Source: CBDCYS01 sp965224215
Lineage (GTDB): Bacteria; Acidobacteriota; Terriglobia; Bryobacterales; UBA6623
Direction: 5' to 3'
Length of the DNA: 64,000 nucleotides
Assembly (NCBI GenBank): GCA_965224215.1
Contig: CBDCYS010000048.1
Span: forward strand, 121,809-185,808
Shown one piece after another: positions 18,700 through 27,466 of the stretch (its first letter is position 1; each line of letters begins with the position of its first letter). Both the position numbers and the translations under genes were made by a program. The notes beneath the pieces were generated by a model. It worked only from the letters and a program-made list of their open reading frames with translations. It was not told the origin of the DNA and did no database searches.

Positions 18700-20017
18700 C
18701 ACTACTGTCCGGTTAACGACTCACTGGCGAGCGGCAACTGATTGTTCCAGCATAGCTTAGGGCTGTTTTCCCCTTGCCGCGATTTGAACGGCGAAGGACG
18801 GCTGGAACGACTTCGGAGGCGGCCGACAATGGTTCATGAACCTCGGCCGCACCGTATTCTCCCAGTTGATCAGCTTCCTTCCGGATCGCGAATTCCGCCG
18901 CTGCGTAAGCCGCTACGACGGGGATCGCAGATGGCGCGGCTTTTCCTGCTGGGATCAGTTCCTCTGCATGGCGTTCGCCCAGCTGACCTACCGCGAAAGC
19001 CTGCGCGACATCGAAGCGTGCCTGCGTTCGCTCGGCGCCAAGCTCTACCACAGGGGATTCCGCTCCCAGGTGGCGCGCTCCACACTGGCCGACGCCAACG
19101 AGTCGCGCGACTGGCGGATCTATGCCGATTTCGCCCAGGTCTTGATTCGCATCGCGCGGCCTTTGTACGCCCGCGATCCGATCGGCGTGGATCTCGATCA
19201 AAGTCTCTACGCTCTGGACTCGACCACCATCGATCTGTGCCTCTCGCTGTTCCCCTGGGCCAAGTTCCGCCGGCACAAGGCCGCCCTGAAGATGCACACG
19301 CTGTTGGACCTGCGGGGTAACATCCCCACGTTTATCCGCATTACCGCTGGCAAAATGCACGACGTCAACATCCTCGACGAGTTCCTCCTCGAGCCCGGCG
19401 CCTTCTACGTCATGGATCGGGCCTACGTCGTTTCGAACGTCTCTTCGTGTTCACCCTCTGCTCGTCGTTCTTCGTCGTGCGAACCAAGAAGAACATCTTG
19501 CGCCAACGGCGCTACTCGCATCCCGTCGACAAGTCCACGGGGGTGCGCTCGGATCAGACCGTCCTACTGACTGCCATCGAGTCGGCCCTGGCGTATCCGG
19601 ACCCGTTGCGGCGGATCAGCTACTTTGACGCCGCGACGAACAAGCGGCTGAAGTTCCTGACCAACAACTTCGCGCTCCCGGCGCTGACCATCGCCCGCAT
19701 CTACAAGTCGCGTTGGCAGATCGAGTTGTTCTTCAAGTGGATCAAGCAGCTCCTGCGGATCAAGCAGTTTTACGGTACCAGCGAGAACGCCGTGAAGACG
19801 CAAATCTGGATCGCGGTCTCGGTTTACGTACTGGTCGCGATCGCGCGCAAGAGGTTGGGCCTGGAGGCGAGTCGCTACCAAATTCTACAGATTCTCAGCG
19901 TTACCCTTTTCGAGAAAACGCCCATTTTACAGGCCTTGCAGCCGTCCGACTCCCACGAAAACTTACTCGATGACCCTAACCAGCTGATTCTATTCGACTT
20001 TTAACCGGACAGTAGTG
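18700..20017 (+). mobile_element. IS4-family insertion sequence (1318 bp) inside lactamase gene
   Basis: The element is bounded by perfect 17-bp inverted repeats, CACTACTGTCCGGTTAA at 18700-18716 and its complement at 20001-20017, and by a 9-bp direct target repeat. It carries one transposase gene, which is frameshifted. The intact ends and exact duplication point to a fairly recent insertion; the transposase damage means this copy could move only with help in trans. Confidence 0.92.
18836..20004 (+). pseudogene. IS4-family transposase, frameshifted
   Basis: The first frame (from ATG 18836) begins NLGRTVFSQLISFLPDREF and carries the first catalytic Asp (ALDSTTIDL) and the second (YVMDRAYV). 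At about 19430 one base seems to be missing (TACGTCGTTTCG where TACGTCGATTTCG would keep frame). The other frame then continues FERLFVFTLCSS, VVRTKKN and the YREK signature YKSRWQIELFFKWIKQ with the catalytic Glu, ending at 20004. Restored length is about 389 residues, normal for this IS4 subgroup. As written no complete transposase is made unless a -1 shift occurs. Confidence 0.85.
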
Positions 20018-20026
20018 ATCGCACTT
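20018..20026. repeat. Right target site duplication of IS4-type element
   Basis: ATCGCACTT, identical to 18691-18699. Confidence 0.9.
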
Positions 20027-20811
20027 CAATGCTTTCTGCTTGCGGAACGTCTCGGCGAAGTCTTCGGCAACGCCCGGGTAGGTGGGCTTGTCGACAAGTC
20101 TTTTTCCTGGGTTGATTGTCCCCATGTTCGCGATGACCACGTCGTAGTCCCGCCCGCCTTCTCGGACCTTCATGGTGTAGCTGACGCTGCCCGTCGTGTG
20201 CCCCGGGGTTGAGACGACCGTCAGGCTGGTCTCTCCCAGCTCGATCACTTCGCCGTCTTGGATGCGGCGGTCGACCTTCACCGGCGCGAAGCTGACTTTG
20301 CCTCCGAAGTGCGGATCGCTCATACCGCCGTCTTCGAGAATCGGGGCGTCGCCGTCTGTCGCCCACATCTTGGCGCCGCTGATCTTCTTGATCTCGGCGA
20401 GAGCGGCGGTATGGTCCCAATGCGCCTGCATCGTGAGCAAGATCTTGACGTCTTCCAGGCGAAAGCTTAGCGATTCGATATTTGCCCGCAGAATCGGCGT
20501 CGAACTGTCGATCCCGGTGTTGATCAGGATGTTCCCGTCGGAGGTCGTGATCAGGAAGCACGCCAGGTCGTAGGTCCCCACATGGTAGAGGTTTCCGACG
20601 ACCCGATGACCAGGGAAGGGCCGCGTCCAGTCGTCTCGCTGGGCGGTGAGAAGAGCGGTGATCGCAAGGGTGAGGCAGAGAATTATTAACGGCTTGCGCA
20701 TGGCCACTATTATGCCGGTTTTGTGACCTAATCGGTCTGTTGCCGGTGGCACCGTCTATGGACGAGTTGCAAGCGTTTCAGACAGAGATGTAATCCGCCC
20801 TCGCAATCTCT

Positions 20812-21264
20812 CTACACTCGGTCGTAATCGCCCTGCCAGTCCCGCATCAATTTCTTGATCTCGGCGCGGTCTTCGATATTCTCCGCCACGACTTTCCGCA
20901 CCAGCTCCGTCATCTCTCCATCCGAGGCGAAGCGCAGAGCGACGAGCTGCGGTATGGTCAGGCTCGTGATGTTCCCTTGCAAGTCCGGCGGCAGTATTCC
21001 TGCTAGCCGCAGAGGCATCTCCACACGGATGACGCGGTCCTGCAATTTTGTCGAGTAGCTCCGCAGAACCCCGAGTCCGAAAATGGATCCGAAGCCACTG
21101 ACGACGACGCCGCTGCCGATCAGGCAAAGGCCCGCCGTGGAGGTGACCTCGAACAGCCCTATAGAGGCCGAAATGACACCCACCAGTATCATTCCAGCAG
21201 CGATGAAACCCGTTTTCGGAATCATCGCGTGATTGTCAAAATTCTGAGGCGTATGATCCGCCAT
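20812..21264 (-). CDS. DUF6526 family membrane protein
   Basis: The 150-residue protein (ATG at 21264, MADHTPQNFDNHAM) has two hydrophobic helices near its N-terminus (TGFIAAGMILVGVISASIG and LCLIGSGVVVSGFGSIFG). They are followed by the cytoplasmic region VQDRVIR-like (LQDRVIRVEMPLRLA), IPQLVALRFASDGEM and the end IKKLMRDWQGDYDRV, all typical of DUF6526. Function is unknown; the family is widespread in Bacteroidetes and Acidobacteria. It is in the same direction as the lactamase, 110 bp upstream. Confidence 0.8.
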   Translation of the reverse strand: MADHTPQNFDNHAMIPKTGFIAAGMILVGVISASIGLFEVTSTAGLCLIGSGVVVSGFGSIFGLGVLRSYSTKLQDRVIRVEMPLRLAGILPPDLQGNITSLTIPQLVALRFASDGEMTELVRKVVAENIEDRAEIKKLMRDWQGDYDRV

Positions 21265-21321
21265 AGTGTTTAGCCTCCTGTCCACCTAAAACGTATGCCT
21301 TTGGGACTGACTACTGTAGCA

Positions 21322-21851
21322 CCTGAATTATGCACTGCGGCGTGGACCTGAGGAGGGCTGAGCCGCAAGGGACCATTGGGGACCCCCTAAAACATGGGGT
21401 AAAAAGGTAGGCTGGCAAAGATTCCAGCTTCGCCAGCCAACCCCAAGGAAGTCACCCACATGGTTACCAGACGAAAACAGCATAGCTCCCAAAGGCCCGT
21501 CCAACAAGGCCCAGCCGTGACGGCCTCGCGGCCCAATAAAATCGGGGCTTCGACGCCTTACCACTTCCGCGGCAGGAAGCCGACTCCCTACGGCGGCTTG
21601 CTGCCGGTGGTCGGGAGGGCGCTGATCTGAGAGCCTGGCTATGCGCTATGCATAAAATTTTATGCACTAGCCGTAACGCACTGGAAACACGTCACTTCCG
21701 AGCGAGGTTTTGACGACGCGGATTCTGGGCGGGAAGGGAAACCGGACACGGAGAAGCCAAAAGACCAGTTGCCGAGCTACCACCTCACGACGACCGCCAA
21801 CCCGCTACGAACGCAGCCACACTCGCAAAGCGAATCTGTGCATAATTCAGG
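21322..21851 (+). mobile_element. IS1380-derived MITE, copy 1 (530 bp)
   Basis: The element has terminal inverted repeats CCTGAATTATGCA/TGCATAATTCAGG and a 5-bp target duplication TAGCA at 21317-21321 and 21852-21856. A nearly identical copy lies at 52102-52630. Inside is a short frame whose end resembles the N-terminus of IS1380-family transposases, so the element looks like an internally deleted IS1380 relative moved in trans. It sits between the DUF6526 and SnoaL-like genes and breaks no recognised gene. Confidence 0.88.
21460..21630 (+). pseudogene. N-terminal stub of IS1380-type transposase in MITE 1
   Basis: A 56-codon frame, ATG at 21460 after AAGGA, ends TPYHFRGRKPTPYGGLLPV followed by a few residues and TGA. 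The FRGR-x4-YGGLLPV block is the usual beginning of IS1380 transposases; the catalytic domain is absent. It might be a leftover or encode a DNA-binding peptide. Confidence 0.6.
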
Positions 21852-21856
21852 TAGCA

Positions 21857-22072
21857 CGTGCCAGCGATTGCTCACACAGAACCGCGGCATTCAGGGATGA
21901 CCGCCCCGACCCGCCCTACTCTTAGCAAACCTAAAGCTAACGGGCGTCGTTCCGCCCGTCAGCCTAGGCCGCGGACAGAATTGCCTGCCCAATAATCCGC
22001 GGCGAATGGTGACGCGGCACCCGGAGCGCGCGGCACCTGGAAAAAGCTCAGTTCGCCGAAGACTACGTGTTC
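21857..22072. other. Intergenic region with inverted repeat
   Basis: No gene seen. A perfect inverted repeat ACGGGCG/CGCCCGT with a six-base loop lies near 21939-21958 and could be a terminator-like hairpin, though without a clear T-run. Confidence 0.4.
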
Positions 22073-22447
22073 TTAGCTGCCGGGAGCGTTATAGAAGAAC
22101 TCCTCGTGGGTGATCTTCTCGCCCTCGACTTGATAGACGGCCATTTCCCTCATTGTTCCGCGCTTTCCGGTCATCTTCGGCGTTACGTCCATCTCGAATA
22201 AAACCGCAAAGGCTCCGTCGCCCACGTAAGGGCCTTTGATACTCAGGCCGTGAACTTCGTGGTTTTCCGCCCACCATTGATTCTTGGCTTTCGCAGCCTC
22301 GATGCCGTTTTGAACGGCAGGCATACCGGGGCCACCGACGGGTTCGACGCTGACGATGTCATCTGAATAGTACTTCTCGATGGCTTCCATGAATTGGCCT
22401 TGCGAACAAAGGCCGACGAGTCCGTTCGCTACATCTGCTACTGCCAT
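22073..22447 (-). CDS. SnoaL-like (NTF2-fold) protein
   Basis: From ATG 22447, preceded by the strong ribosome binding site AAAGGAGAG, the protein has 124 residues. The start AVADVANGLVGLCSQGQFMEAIEKYYSDDIVSVEP and the end VYQVEGEKITHEEFFYNAPG are typical of SnoaL-like NTF2-fold proteins, small alpha+beta cones that act as isomerases, hydrolases or ligand binders. A longer reading from 22510 lacks a good start. No pathway context. The next gene on the same strand is the PilZ protein. Confidence 0.8.
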   Translation of the reverse strand: MAVADVANGLVGLCSQGQFMEAIEKYYSDDIVSVEPVGGPGMPAVQNGIEAAKAKNQWWAENHEVHGLSIKGPYVGDGAFAVLFEMDVTPKMTGKRGTMREMAVYQVEGEKITHEEFFYNAPGS

Positions 22448-22794
22448 GTTTTCTCTCCTTTTCCGATGCCCTATCGATTGGGCTTTCGTGTAGACGACGA
22501 ACGGGGGCAAGCCGAATCGACATGCGCGCCAAAAATTTTATCTGAGAGTTAGAAGAAGAGAATGCGCGAACGCAGAGGAAGAATGTGCGAACACAAAGGA
22601 AGAATGCGCGAACTTAGGAAAAAAGAGCAGAATAATCGGGGTGGGACCAGCCCCCCGTTTGGCGACGTCGGAAACCGGTGTAGCAAGCGGCTCTGGCAAA
22701 CGGCCTAACAAACGTCGCGAGAGGTTTCGATGCGGCCCCGGAGCCCGGGCACAGTGAGAACCGCCACCCCAGCAGAGAAGGCGTCGTCGGCAGC
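22448..22794. other. Intergenic region with 21-bp tandem repeats
   Basis: No gene recognised. At 22556-22618 there are three direct copies of a 21-bp unit, consensus AAGAATGCGCGAACACAAAGG, each slightly different. It lies upstream of the SnoaL-like gene and could hold protein-binding sites or be neutral expansion. Confidence 0.5.
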
Positions 22795-23124
22795 TTACGC
22801 CGTCTTACGGTAGGAAACTTCTTCGTAAGCCAGTCCGACTCGGAACGTCCCGCCATTCTCACAACGGCAATAGGCAATTCGCGCTTGTCCTTGTATGTTC
22901 ATGGACAATTCAGGAATCGAAAGTTCTCCGGCGATCGAAACGACCGAACCTACCACCAGGGGCACGAACATTTCGACTCCAAGCCCTTCCTCGTTGTCAT
23001 CGATTAGTTTGGCGGCGAAAGTTCGTGGAGATCCCGCCTGCCCGTAGGTCGAAATTTTCAGTCCGGCCGGCAGGTTGAGGGGCCGGCGCGACGTTTGGCG
23101 TCTCTCAAGCGTGTGTTGGCTCAT
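22795..23124 (-). CDS. PilZ domain protein
   Basis: The 109-residue protein is a stand-alone PilZ domain, a c-di-GMP binding module. The N-terminal arginine box is seen as ERRQTSRR, and the later part (LIDDNEEGLGVEMFVPLVVGSVVSI, CENGGTFRVGLAYEEV) follows the PilZ barrel. The usual DxSxxG motif is replaced by DDNEEGLGV, so the protein may bind c-di-GMP weakly or have another ligand. It could regulate motility, adhesion or polysaccharide export; no partner is adjacent. Confidence 0.7.
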   Translation of the reverse strand: MSQHTLERRQTSRRPLNLPAGLKISTYGQAGSPRTFAAKLIDDNEEGLGVEMFVPLVVGSVVSIAGELSIPELSMNIQGQARIAYCRCENGGTFRVGLAYEEVSYRKTA

Positions 23125-23392
23125 GAGGGCCTTATCGGCTAAAACTCGATTTTGAAATAGGATAATCGCCCGGTGATCGAGGGAATGCGGTTTGCCGCCG
23201 CGGGCGGAGGCTTGCTACACTTCAGTTTCAAGCGATCGGGTATGAGTGCGATCGGATCGTGATCACTGAGTCTCGGGGCGGCTGGAATGACTGATTCCAA
23301 CTCGCCCGCTTCCCCCTTGCCGTCCCCACGCCGAAGTCCAAGCGGCTGCGGGCCTCTGGGAAGTCCCTCTTACGACGCCACAAGGTGAATAC

Positions 23393-24628
23393 ATGACGTT
23401 CAACGGCATTCCTGTTCCTACCGATGGGGACTCAATCGAGGTTCGGGACGGCCGGTTTATCATCCCCGATACGCCGATCATTCCCTTCATTGAAGGCGAC
23501 GGCATCGGACGAGATATTTGGAAGGCTTCGCGTGTCGTGTTTGACGCCGCCGTCGAGCTAGCCTATGGCGCCAACCGCCGCGTGGTCTGGTATGAGATTC
23601 TGGCCGGAGAGAAAGCATTCAACCGGTTCGAGAACTGGCTGCCTGACGACACTCTGGCCGCCATACGGCAGTTCCACATCGCCATCAAGGGTCCGCTGAC
23701 CACCCCGGTCGGCGGCGGCATTCGCAGCCTCAACGTGGCGTTGCGCCAACTCCTGACTCTTTACGTGTGCATGCGCCCGGTTCGCTACTTTGCCGGCGTG
23801 CCCTCCCCGGTCAAGCAGCCGGAAAAACTGGACGTGGTGATCTTCCGCGAAAACACCGAAGACGTCTACGCCGGGATCGAATGGCGCCAGGGAACTCCCG
23901 AAGCCGCCAAGCTGATTGCATTTCTGAACGGCGAGATGGGCAGCAGCATCCGGGAGGACTCCGGCGTAGGCATCAAGCCGATGAGCGTTACCGGATCGAA
24001 ACGGCTGGTCCGCAGAGCGATTCAATACGCCATCGATAACGGCCGCAAGAGCGTGACGCTGGTTCACAAAGGCAATATTCAGAAGTACACCGAAGGCGCT
24101 TTCCGCGATTGGGGCTACGAACTAGCGAAAGAAGAGTTCGCCGACCATTGTATTAGCGAAGAGGACGCCGGTTGGGGTCCCGCTCCCGAGGGTAAAATCC
24201 TGATCAAAGACCGCATCGCCGACTCGATGTTCCAGCAGTTGCTGCTGCGGCCCGCTGAGTATGAGGTCATCGCCACGACAAATCTCAACGGCGACTATCT
24301 GTCCGACGCCTGCGCGGCTCAAGTCGGGGGGCTAGGGATGGCGCCCGGCGCAAACATCGGCGACGAATACGGTGTGTTTGAAGCGACTCACGGAACAGCG
24401 CCGAAGTACGCGGATAAAGACGTGATCAATCCATCCAGCGTCATTCTCTCTGGAGCCATGATGTTCCGCTTTATGGGCTGGAAAGAGGCGGCCGACCGCA
24501 TCGAGTCCGGCATCACGAAGACCATCGCGAACAAGACGGTCACCTATGACCTGCACCGCCAAATGGAAGGTGCGACCAAGGTCAAGACCAGCGAGTATGC
24601 CGCCGAGATTGTCAAGAATATGTCCTAA
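23393..24628 (+). CDS. icd: NADP-dependent isocitrate dehydrogenase
   Basis: The enzyme oxidises isocitrate to 2-oxoglutarate in the TCA cycle. Its 411 residues match the homodimeric E. coli type. Substrate-site motifs are GGGIRSLNVALRQ (with the Ser that is phosphorylated in E. coli), RENTEDVYAGIEW and NLNGDYLSDACAAQVGG. TAPKYADKDVINP keeps the Lys-Tyr pair that favours NADP. The start at 23393 agrees with family length. It is followed at 45 bp by a small unknown gene and then mdh, making a small TCA cluster in one direction. Confidence 0.95.
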   Translation: MTFNGIPVPTDGDSIEVRDGRFIIPDTPIIPFIEGDGIGRDIWKASRVVFDAAVELAYGANRRVVWYEILAGEKAFNRFENWLPDDTLAAIRQFHIAIKGPLTTPVGGGIRSLNVALRQLLTLYVCMRPVRYFAGVPSPVKQPEKLDVVIFRENTEDVYAGIEWRQGTPEAAKLIAFLNGEMGSSIREDSGVGIKPMSVTGSKRLVRRAIQYAIDNGRKSVTLVHKGNIQKYTEGAFRDWGYELAKEEFADHCISEEDAGWGPAPEGKILIKDRIADSMFQQLLLRPAEYEVIATTNLNGDYLSDACAAQVGGLGMAPGANIGDEYGVFEATHGTAPKYADKDVINPSSVILSGAMMFRFMGWKEAADRIESGITKTIANKTVTYDLHRQMEGATKVKTSEYAAEIVKNMS

Positions 24629-24679
24629 CGGCGGGCCGGAACAGACGGGTTCGGAAACAAGCGGATATGGGGAGTGCTA

Positions 24680-25000
24680 ATGGAGCCTCCAGATTTGCCG
24701 GATGACTGGAAGTCGCTGTTGAGGCGCTGCAACTTCTACTTGGCGCGCCGCGAACTCAAGAACTTTTTCGAGATTGCCAATGCCGAAGCGGCGGCCTCTG
24801 GAGAGCAGGTTTTCTATCGTCAGGAGTATGTGAATGGTTGGCATCGTTTCGCCAACAATCCTCGGTTTGAAACGGCGGTTGATTTCATCGAAGGCGCTCC
24901 GGAGTACGCAAGCGGGATCTTCTCGTACTTGATGGAGTGCTGTCCCGGGGGACGATTCGCGTTGTACGATGAATTTCTACCACCCAGTGAAGAGGAGTGA
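24680..25000 (+). CDS. Small conserved-looking protein of unknown function between icd and mdh
   Basis: A 106-residue acidic protein starts at ATG 24680, with GGGGAG nine bases upstream. No signal peptide or membrane segment is seen. It begins EPPDLPDDWKSLLRRCNFYL and ends in an acidic tail PPSEEE. Aromatic residues are frequent. I do not recognise the family. Its placement within the icd-mdh cluster and good ribosome binding site suggest that it is a real gene. Confidence 0.55.
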   Translation: MEPPDLPDDWKSLLRRCNFYLARRELKNFFEIANAEAAASGEQVFYRQEYVNGWHRFANNPRFETAVDFIEGAPEYASGIFSYLMECCPGGRFALYDEFLPPSEEE

Positions 25001-25007
25001 CCCCTTT

Positions 25008-25062
25008 TCGAAAAAAAGAGGGCAGCCTCGACAGCACCCGCGTGTCCGGCTGCCGGATGGTC
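25008..25062 (-). terminator. Hairpin with T-run readable on the minus strand
   Basis: On the minus strand the arms GGCAGCC/GGCTGCC are followed by CCTCTTTTTTTCG, which resembles an intrinsic terminator. No minus-strand gene lies upstream of it, so its use is unclear; on the plus strand the hairpin stands in the mdh leader. Confidence 0.4.
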
Positions 25063-25099
25063 AGCCTGTTGAAATGGAATCAAAGTTAGGAAGGACAAA

Positions 25100-26035
25100 A
25101 TGAGAAACAAAGTTACCGTCGTGGGAGCAGGAAACGTAGGAGCCAGTTGCGCCTTGCGCCTGGCCGACAAGGAACTAGCCGACGTCGTGCTCGTCGATAT
25201 CGTGGAGGGAGTCCCGCAGGGCAAGGCGCTCGACATGCTCGAAGCTTGCCCGGTCGAGGGATCGGACGTCCGGGTCACCGGCAGCAACGACTACGAAGCA
25301 TCGGCGAACTCAGATATCGTCGTAGTCACGGCCGGGTTCCCCCGCAAGCCAGGCATGAGCCGTGACGACTTGCTGCTGAAGAATTACGAGATCGTCAAAG
25401 CCTGTGTTGAACCTGCCGTCAAGTATTCTCCCAACGCCATCTTGATCATCGTCTCGAATCCTCTCGACGCCATGTGCCACGTGGCCCACAAGATCAGTGG
25501 TTTCTCGAAGAACCGAGTCATCGGCATGGCGGGAATCCTTGACACAGCCCGGTTTCGGACTTTCCTGGCGGAAGCCGCGGAAGTTTCCGTGGAAAGCGTT
25601 GTGGCCGTCGTTATGGGCGGACACGGAGACACGATGGTGCCGCTGGTGCGTTACACCAGCGTTGCCGGAATCCCGATCACCGACGTGCTCGACCAGACAA
25701 CGATTGACGCTATCGTTCAGCGAACTCGCGACGGCGGGGCCGAGATCGTGAAGTACCTCAAGACCGGGAGCGCATTCTACGCTCCTTCCTCGTCGGTCGT
25801 CGAGATGGTCGAGTCGATTCTCAAGGACAAAAAGAAGGTGCTGCCGTGCGCGGCCTACCTCGAAGGCGAGTACGGGGTCAACGGGCTGTTTGTCGGCGTC
25901 CCGGTCAAACTCGGCTCGCGTGGCATCGAGAAGATCTACGAGCTAAACCTGGAAGAATCCGAGAGCGCGGCTCTCAAGAAGAGCGCCCATGCCGTTCACG
26001 AACTCGTTGACGTGCTCGCGCCGCATCTGGGCTGA
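25100..26035 (+). CDS. mdh: Malate dehydrogenase
   Basis: Mdh interconverts malate and oxaloacetate with NAD in the TCA cycle. The 311-residue protein belongs to the LDH-like MDH group. Seen are GAGNVGASCA (dinucleotide fold), VVLVDIVEG (NAD-binding Asp), TAGFPRKPGMSRDDLL (the substrate loop with Arg) and VVMGGHGDTMVP with the catalytic His. ATG at 25100 follows AGGAAGGA. It ends in TGA, one of the genes that show UGA works as a stop in this organism. Confidence 0.95.
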   Translation: MRNKVTVVGAGNVGASCALRLADKELADVVLVDIVEGVPQGKALDMLEACPVEGSDVRVTGSNDYEASANSDIVVVTAGFPRKPGMSRDDLLLKNYEIVKACVEPAVKYSPNAILIIVSNPLDAMCHVAHKISGFSKNRVIGMAGILDTARFRTFLAEAAEVSVESVVAVVMGGHGDTMVPLVRYTSVAGIPITDVLDQTTIDAIVQRTRDGGAEIVKYLKTGSAFYAPSSSVVEMVESILKDKKKVLPCAAYLEGEYGVNGLFVGVPVKLGSRGIEKIYELNLEESESAALKKSAHAVHELVDVLAPHLG

Positions 26036-26340
26036 GAGAGCCCCCGGCCCGGCCATGACCGAGAAAATTTCAGACGGCCGGACAGAGGCGTGGACGGAAG
26101 TCCACGCTCCAGAGTGTCTACAGCGCGGGCTAGGCGAACTAGATCAAAATGCGGCCACGACAGAGATCGCGGGCTTGGCTCCGCGCCATCGGCGGCTGCC
26201 GGTTCGTGTTAACTGTGTAACAAGTACGTTTTGCCACTTTGTGCAAGTTGCCCCGGCCGGAGGATAGATGTATAATGACCGGGTCTGGTAAGAGTTTTCT
26301 AGTTTTCTTGTTGAACCCCGTTTCACCCCTAGGAGGGAAC
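26036..26340. other. Intergenic region with palindromic repeat
   Basis: Between mdh and the DUF5818 gene there is no coding region. It contains the palindrome at 26086-26110 and, just before the next gene, the ribosome binding site AGGAGGG. Confidence 0.5.
26086..26110. repeat. Intergenic palindrome, family member 2
   Basis: GAGGCGTGGACGG and AAGTCCACGCTC form arms GCGTGGAC/GTCCACGC with a short loop. It shares the preceding GACAGAGG with the copy at 32488 and the core with the copy at 18455. It lies about 50 bp after the mdh stop. Confidence 0.6.
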
Positions 26341-26643
26341 ATGAAGAAAGTTGTAACCCTGATGATGCTACTGATGTTTGTGACCGGCACGGCAATGGCC
26401 GGCGATCTGGTCGGCTGGTTGTCCGATGCGAAATGCGGGGCCAATGGCGCCAAGGAAGCCCACGCGGACTGTGCAGCGAAGTGCGTGGAGAGCGGAAAGG
26501 CAATCGTCTTCGTCCAAGACTCGGACAAGAAAGTCTACACGATTGACAACCAGGATGCGGTGAAGGACCACGTTGGTCACAAGGTTACCGTGAGCGGTAA
26601 GATCACCGATGACAGCCTGCACGTCGATTCAGTGAAGATGTAG
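26341..26643 (+). CDS. Secreted DUF5818-like protein
   Basis: ATG at 26341 follows a near-consensus AGGAGGG. The 100-residue protein has a signal peptide (VTLMMLLMFVTGTAMAG). The mature part has LVGWLSDAKCG, HADCAAKCVESGKAIVFV, YTIDNQDAVKDHVGHKVTVSG and LHVDSVK. This is the OB-like DUF5818 pattern common in Acidobacteria. Two conserved Cys pairs could make disulfides or bind metal. Function unknown. Confidence 0.8.
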   Translation: MKKVVTLMMLLMFVTGTAMAGDLVGWLSDAKCGANGAKEAHADCAAKCVESGKAIVFVQDSDKKVYTIDNQDAVKDHVGHKVTVSGKITDDSLHVDSVKM

Positions 26644-27162
26644 GATGATTCGCCGCCGCGCAGTGCTCGCGGCTTGGAATCCTTCTCAGTAACGAGGAAT
26701 TGCCACGGTGGAAGCCGTGCCCGGAGGTTCTGGGGCTCGCTTCCACCGTACACCTCGGCTACCCCGCCTCGTTCGCAGCATTCGTCGGCCCGATCGAGTG
26801 CACGTTCCGTTCACACTTGCAAAAGTCCCCCTGCCTTTGGAGAGCCAACTGCCACCGGTTCGCGGTCTCCTGCCGGGTCATCGTGACCCTACCCTTCAAC
26901 GCGGGCTCAGGATAGACTAACTGCCCTTTCTTACCATGCGAGCGCCGAGCCGCAGCTCCCGCTGGGAGCCACCAGGCTTGCCGCGTCAAGACTCCCCTCG
27001 ACGCCTGTCGTGAACCGTTTGCCGGCCTGCGCGGCTTGGCGGCTATTTTGGATTTTTGCGCGCCAACCCTTCGCAAGGCGGCAAGTTGGTTTTCGGCAAG
27101 GAAATCCGTATAGTGGAGACTTGCTTCTTTGCCGTAAACTCCGCTCATTGCAACTCTAGCTG
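26644..27162. other. Intergenic region, no convincing gene
   Basis: About 520 bp without a recognised gene. A minus-strand open frame of 147 codons (26759-27202) crosses it and overlaps the start of the transporter; its product is Arg/Ala-rich, matches nothing I know and has no good start, so it is not called. The divergent promoter of the transporter probably lies at the right end. Confidence 0.4.
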
Positions 27163-27466
27163 ATGAATCCCGCCGCCACCGCCCCAGCAACTCCCTTGCC
27201 ACGCGCCTCCGGTGGCCACGGGTTCGGAACCGCGCCAGTTTTTCTCGCTTCTATCAGCACGATCCTCGGCGCCGTTATGTTCCTCCGCTTCGGATACGCG
27301 GTCGGGAACTTGGGTCTGGCCGGCGCCATCCTGCTAATTCTGATCGGGCATCTCGTCACCATACCGACCGCCATGGCGATTGCCGAGATCGCCACCAACC
27401 GGCGAGTCGAGGGCGGAGGCGAATACTACATCATCAGCCGCTCGTTCGGCACCACAATCGGCAGCG

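Larger units (their letters stand above)
18529..20701 (-). pseudogene. Subclass B3 metallo-beta-lactamase, split by IS4-type insertion
   Basis: The 5' part (20701 down to 20018) encodes a signal peptide (IILCLTLAITALLTAQ) and a B3-type lactamase core: LLTMQAHWDH, TPGHTTGSVSY and KQKALKCD. The 3' part (18699 down to 18529) continues exactly: CDIWVAAHGSQYGLHDKYKAG and FVDPEGYLAAIERLEKLY, ending in TGA. Removing the IS and one copy of the 9-bp target duplication restores a single uninterrupted frame of about 284 residues. The insertion cuts off the last zinc ligand (His in AAHGSQY). The first motif is QxHxDH, with Gln where most B3 enzymes have His, as in the GOB group. Hydrolysis of beta-lactams is not assured even for the intact ancestor. 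Confidence 0.85.

Noticed and set aside
26759..27202. Minus-strand open frame of 147 codons
   Set aside because: Arg/Ala-rich product with no known motif or good start; overlaps the transporter start.
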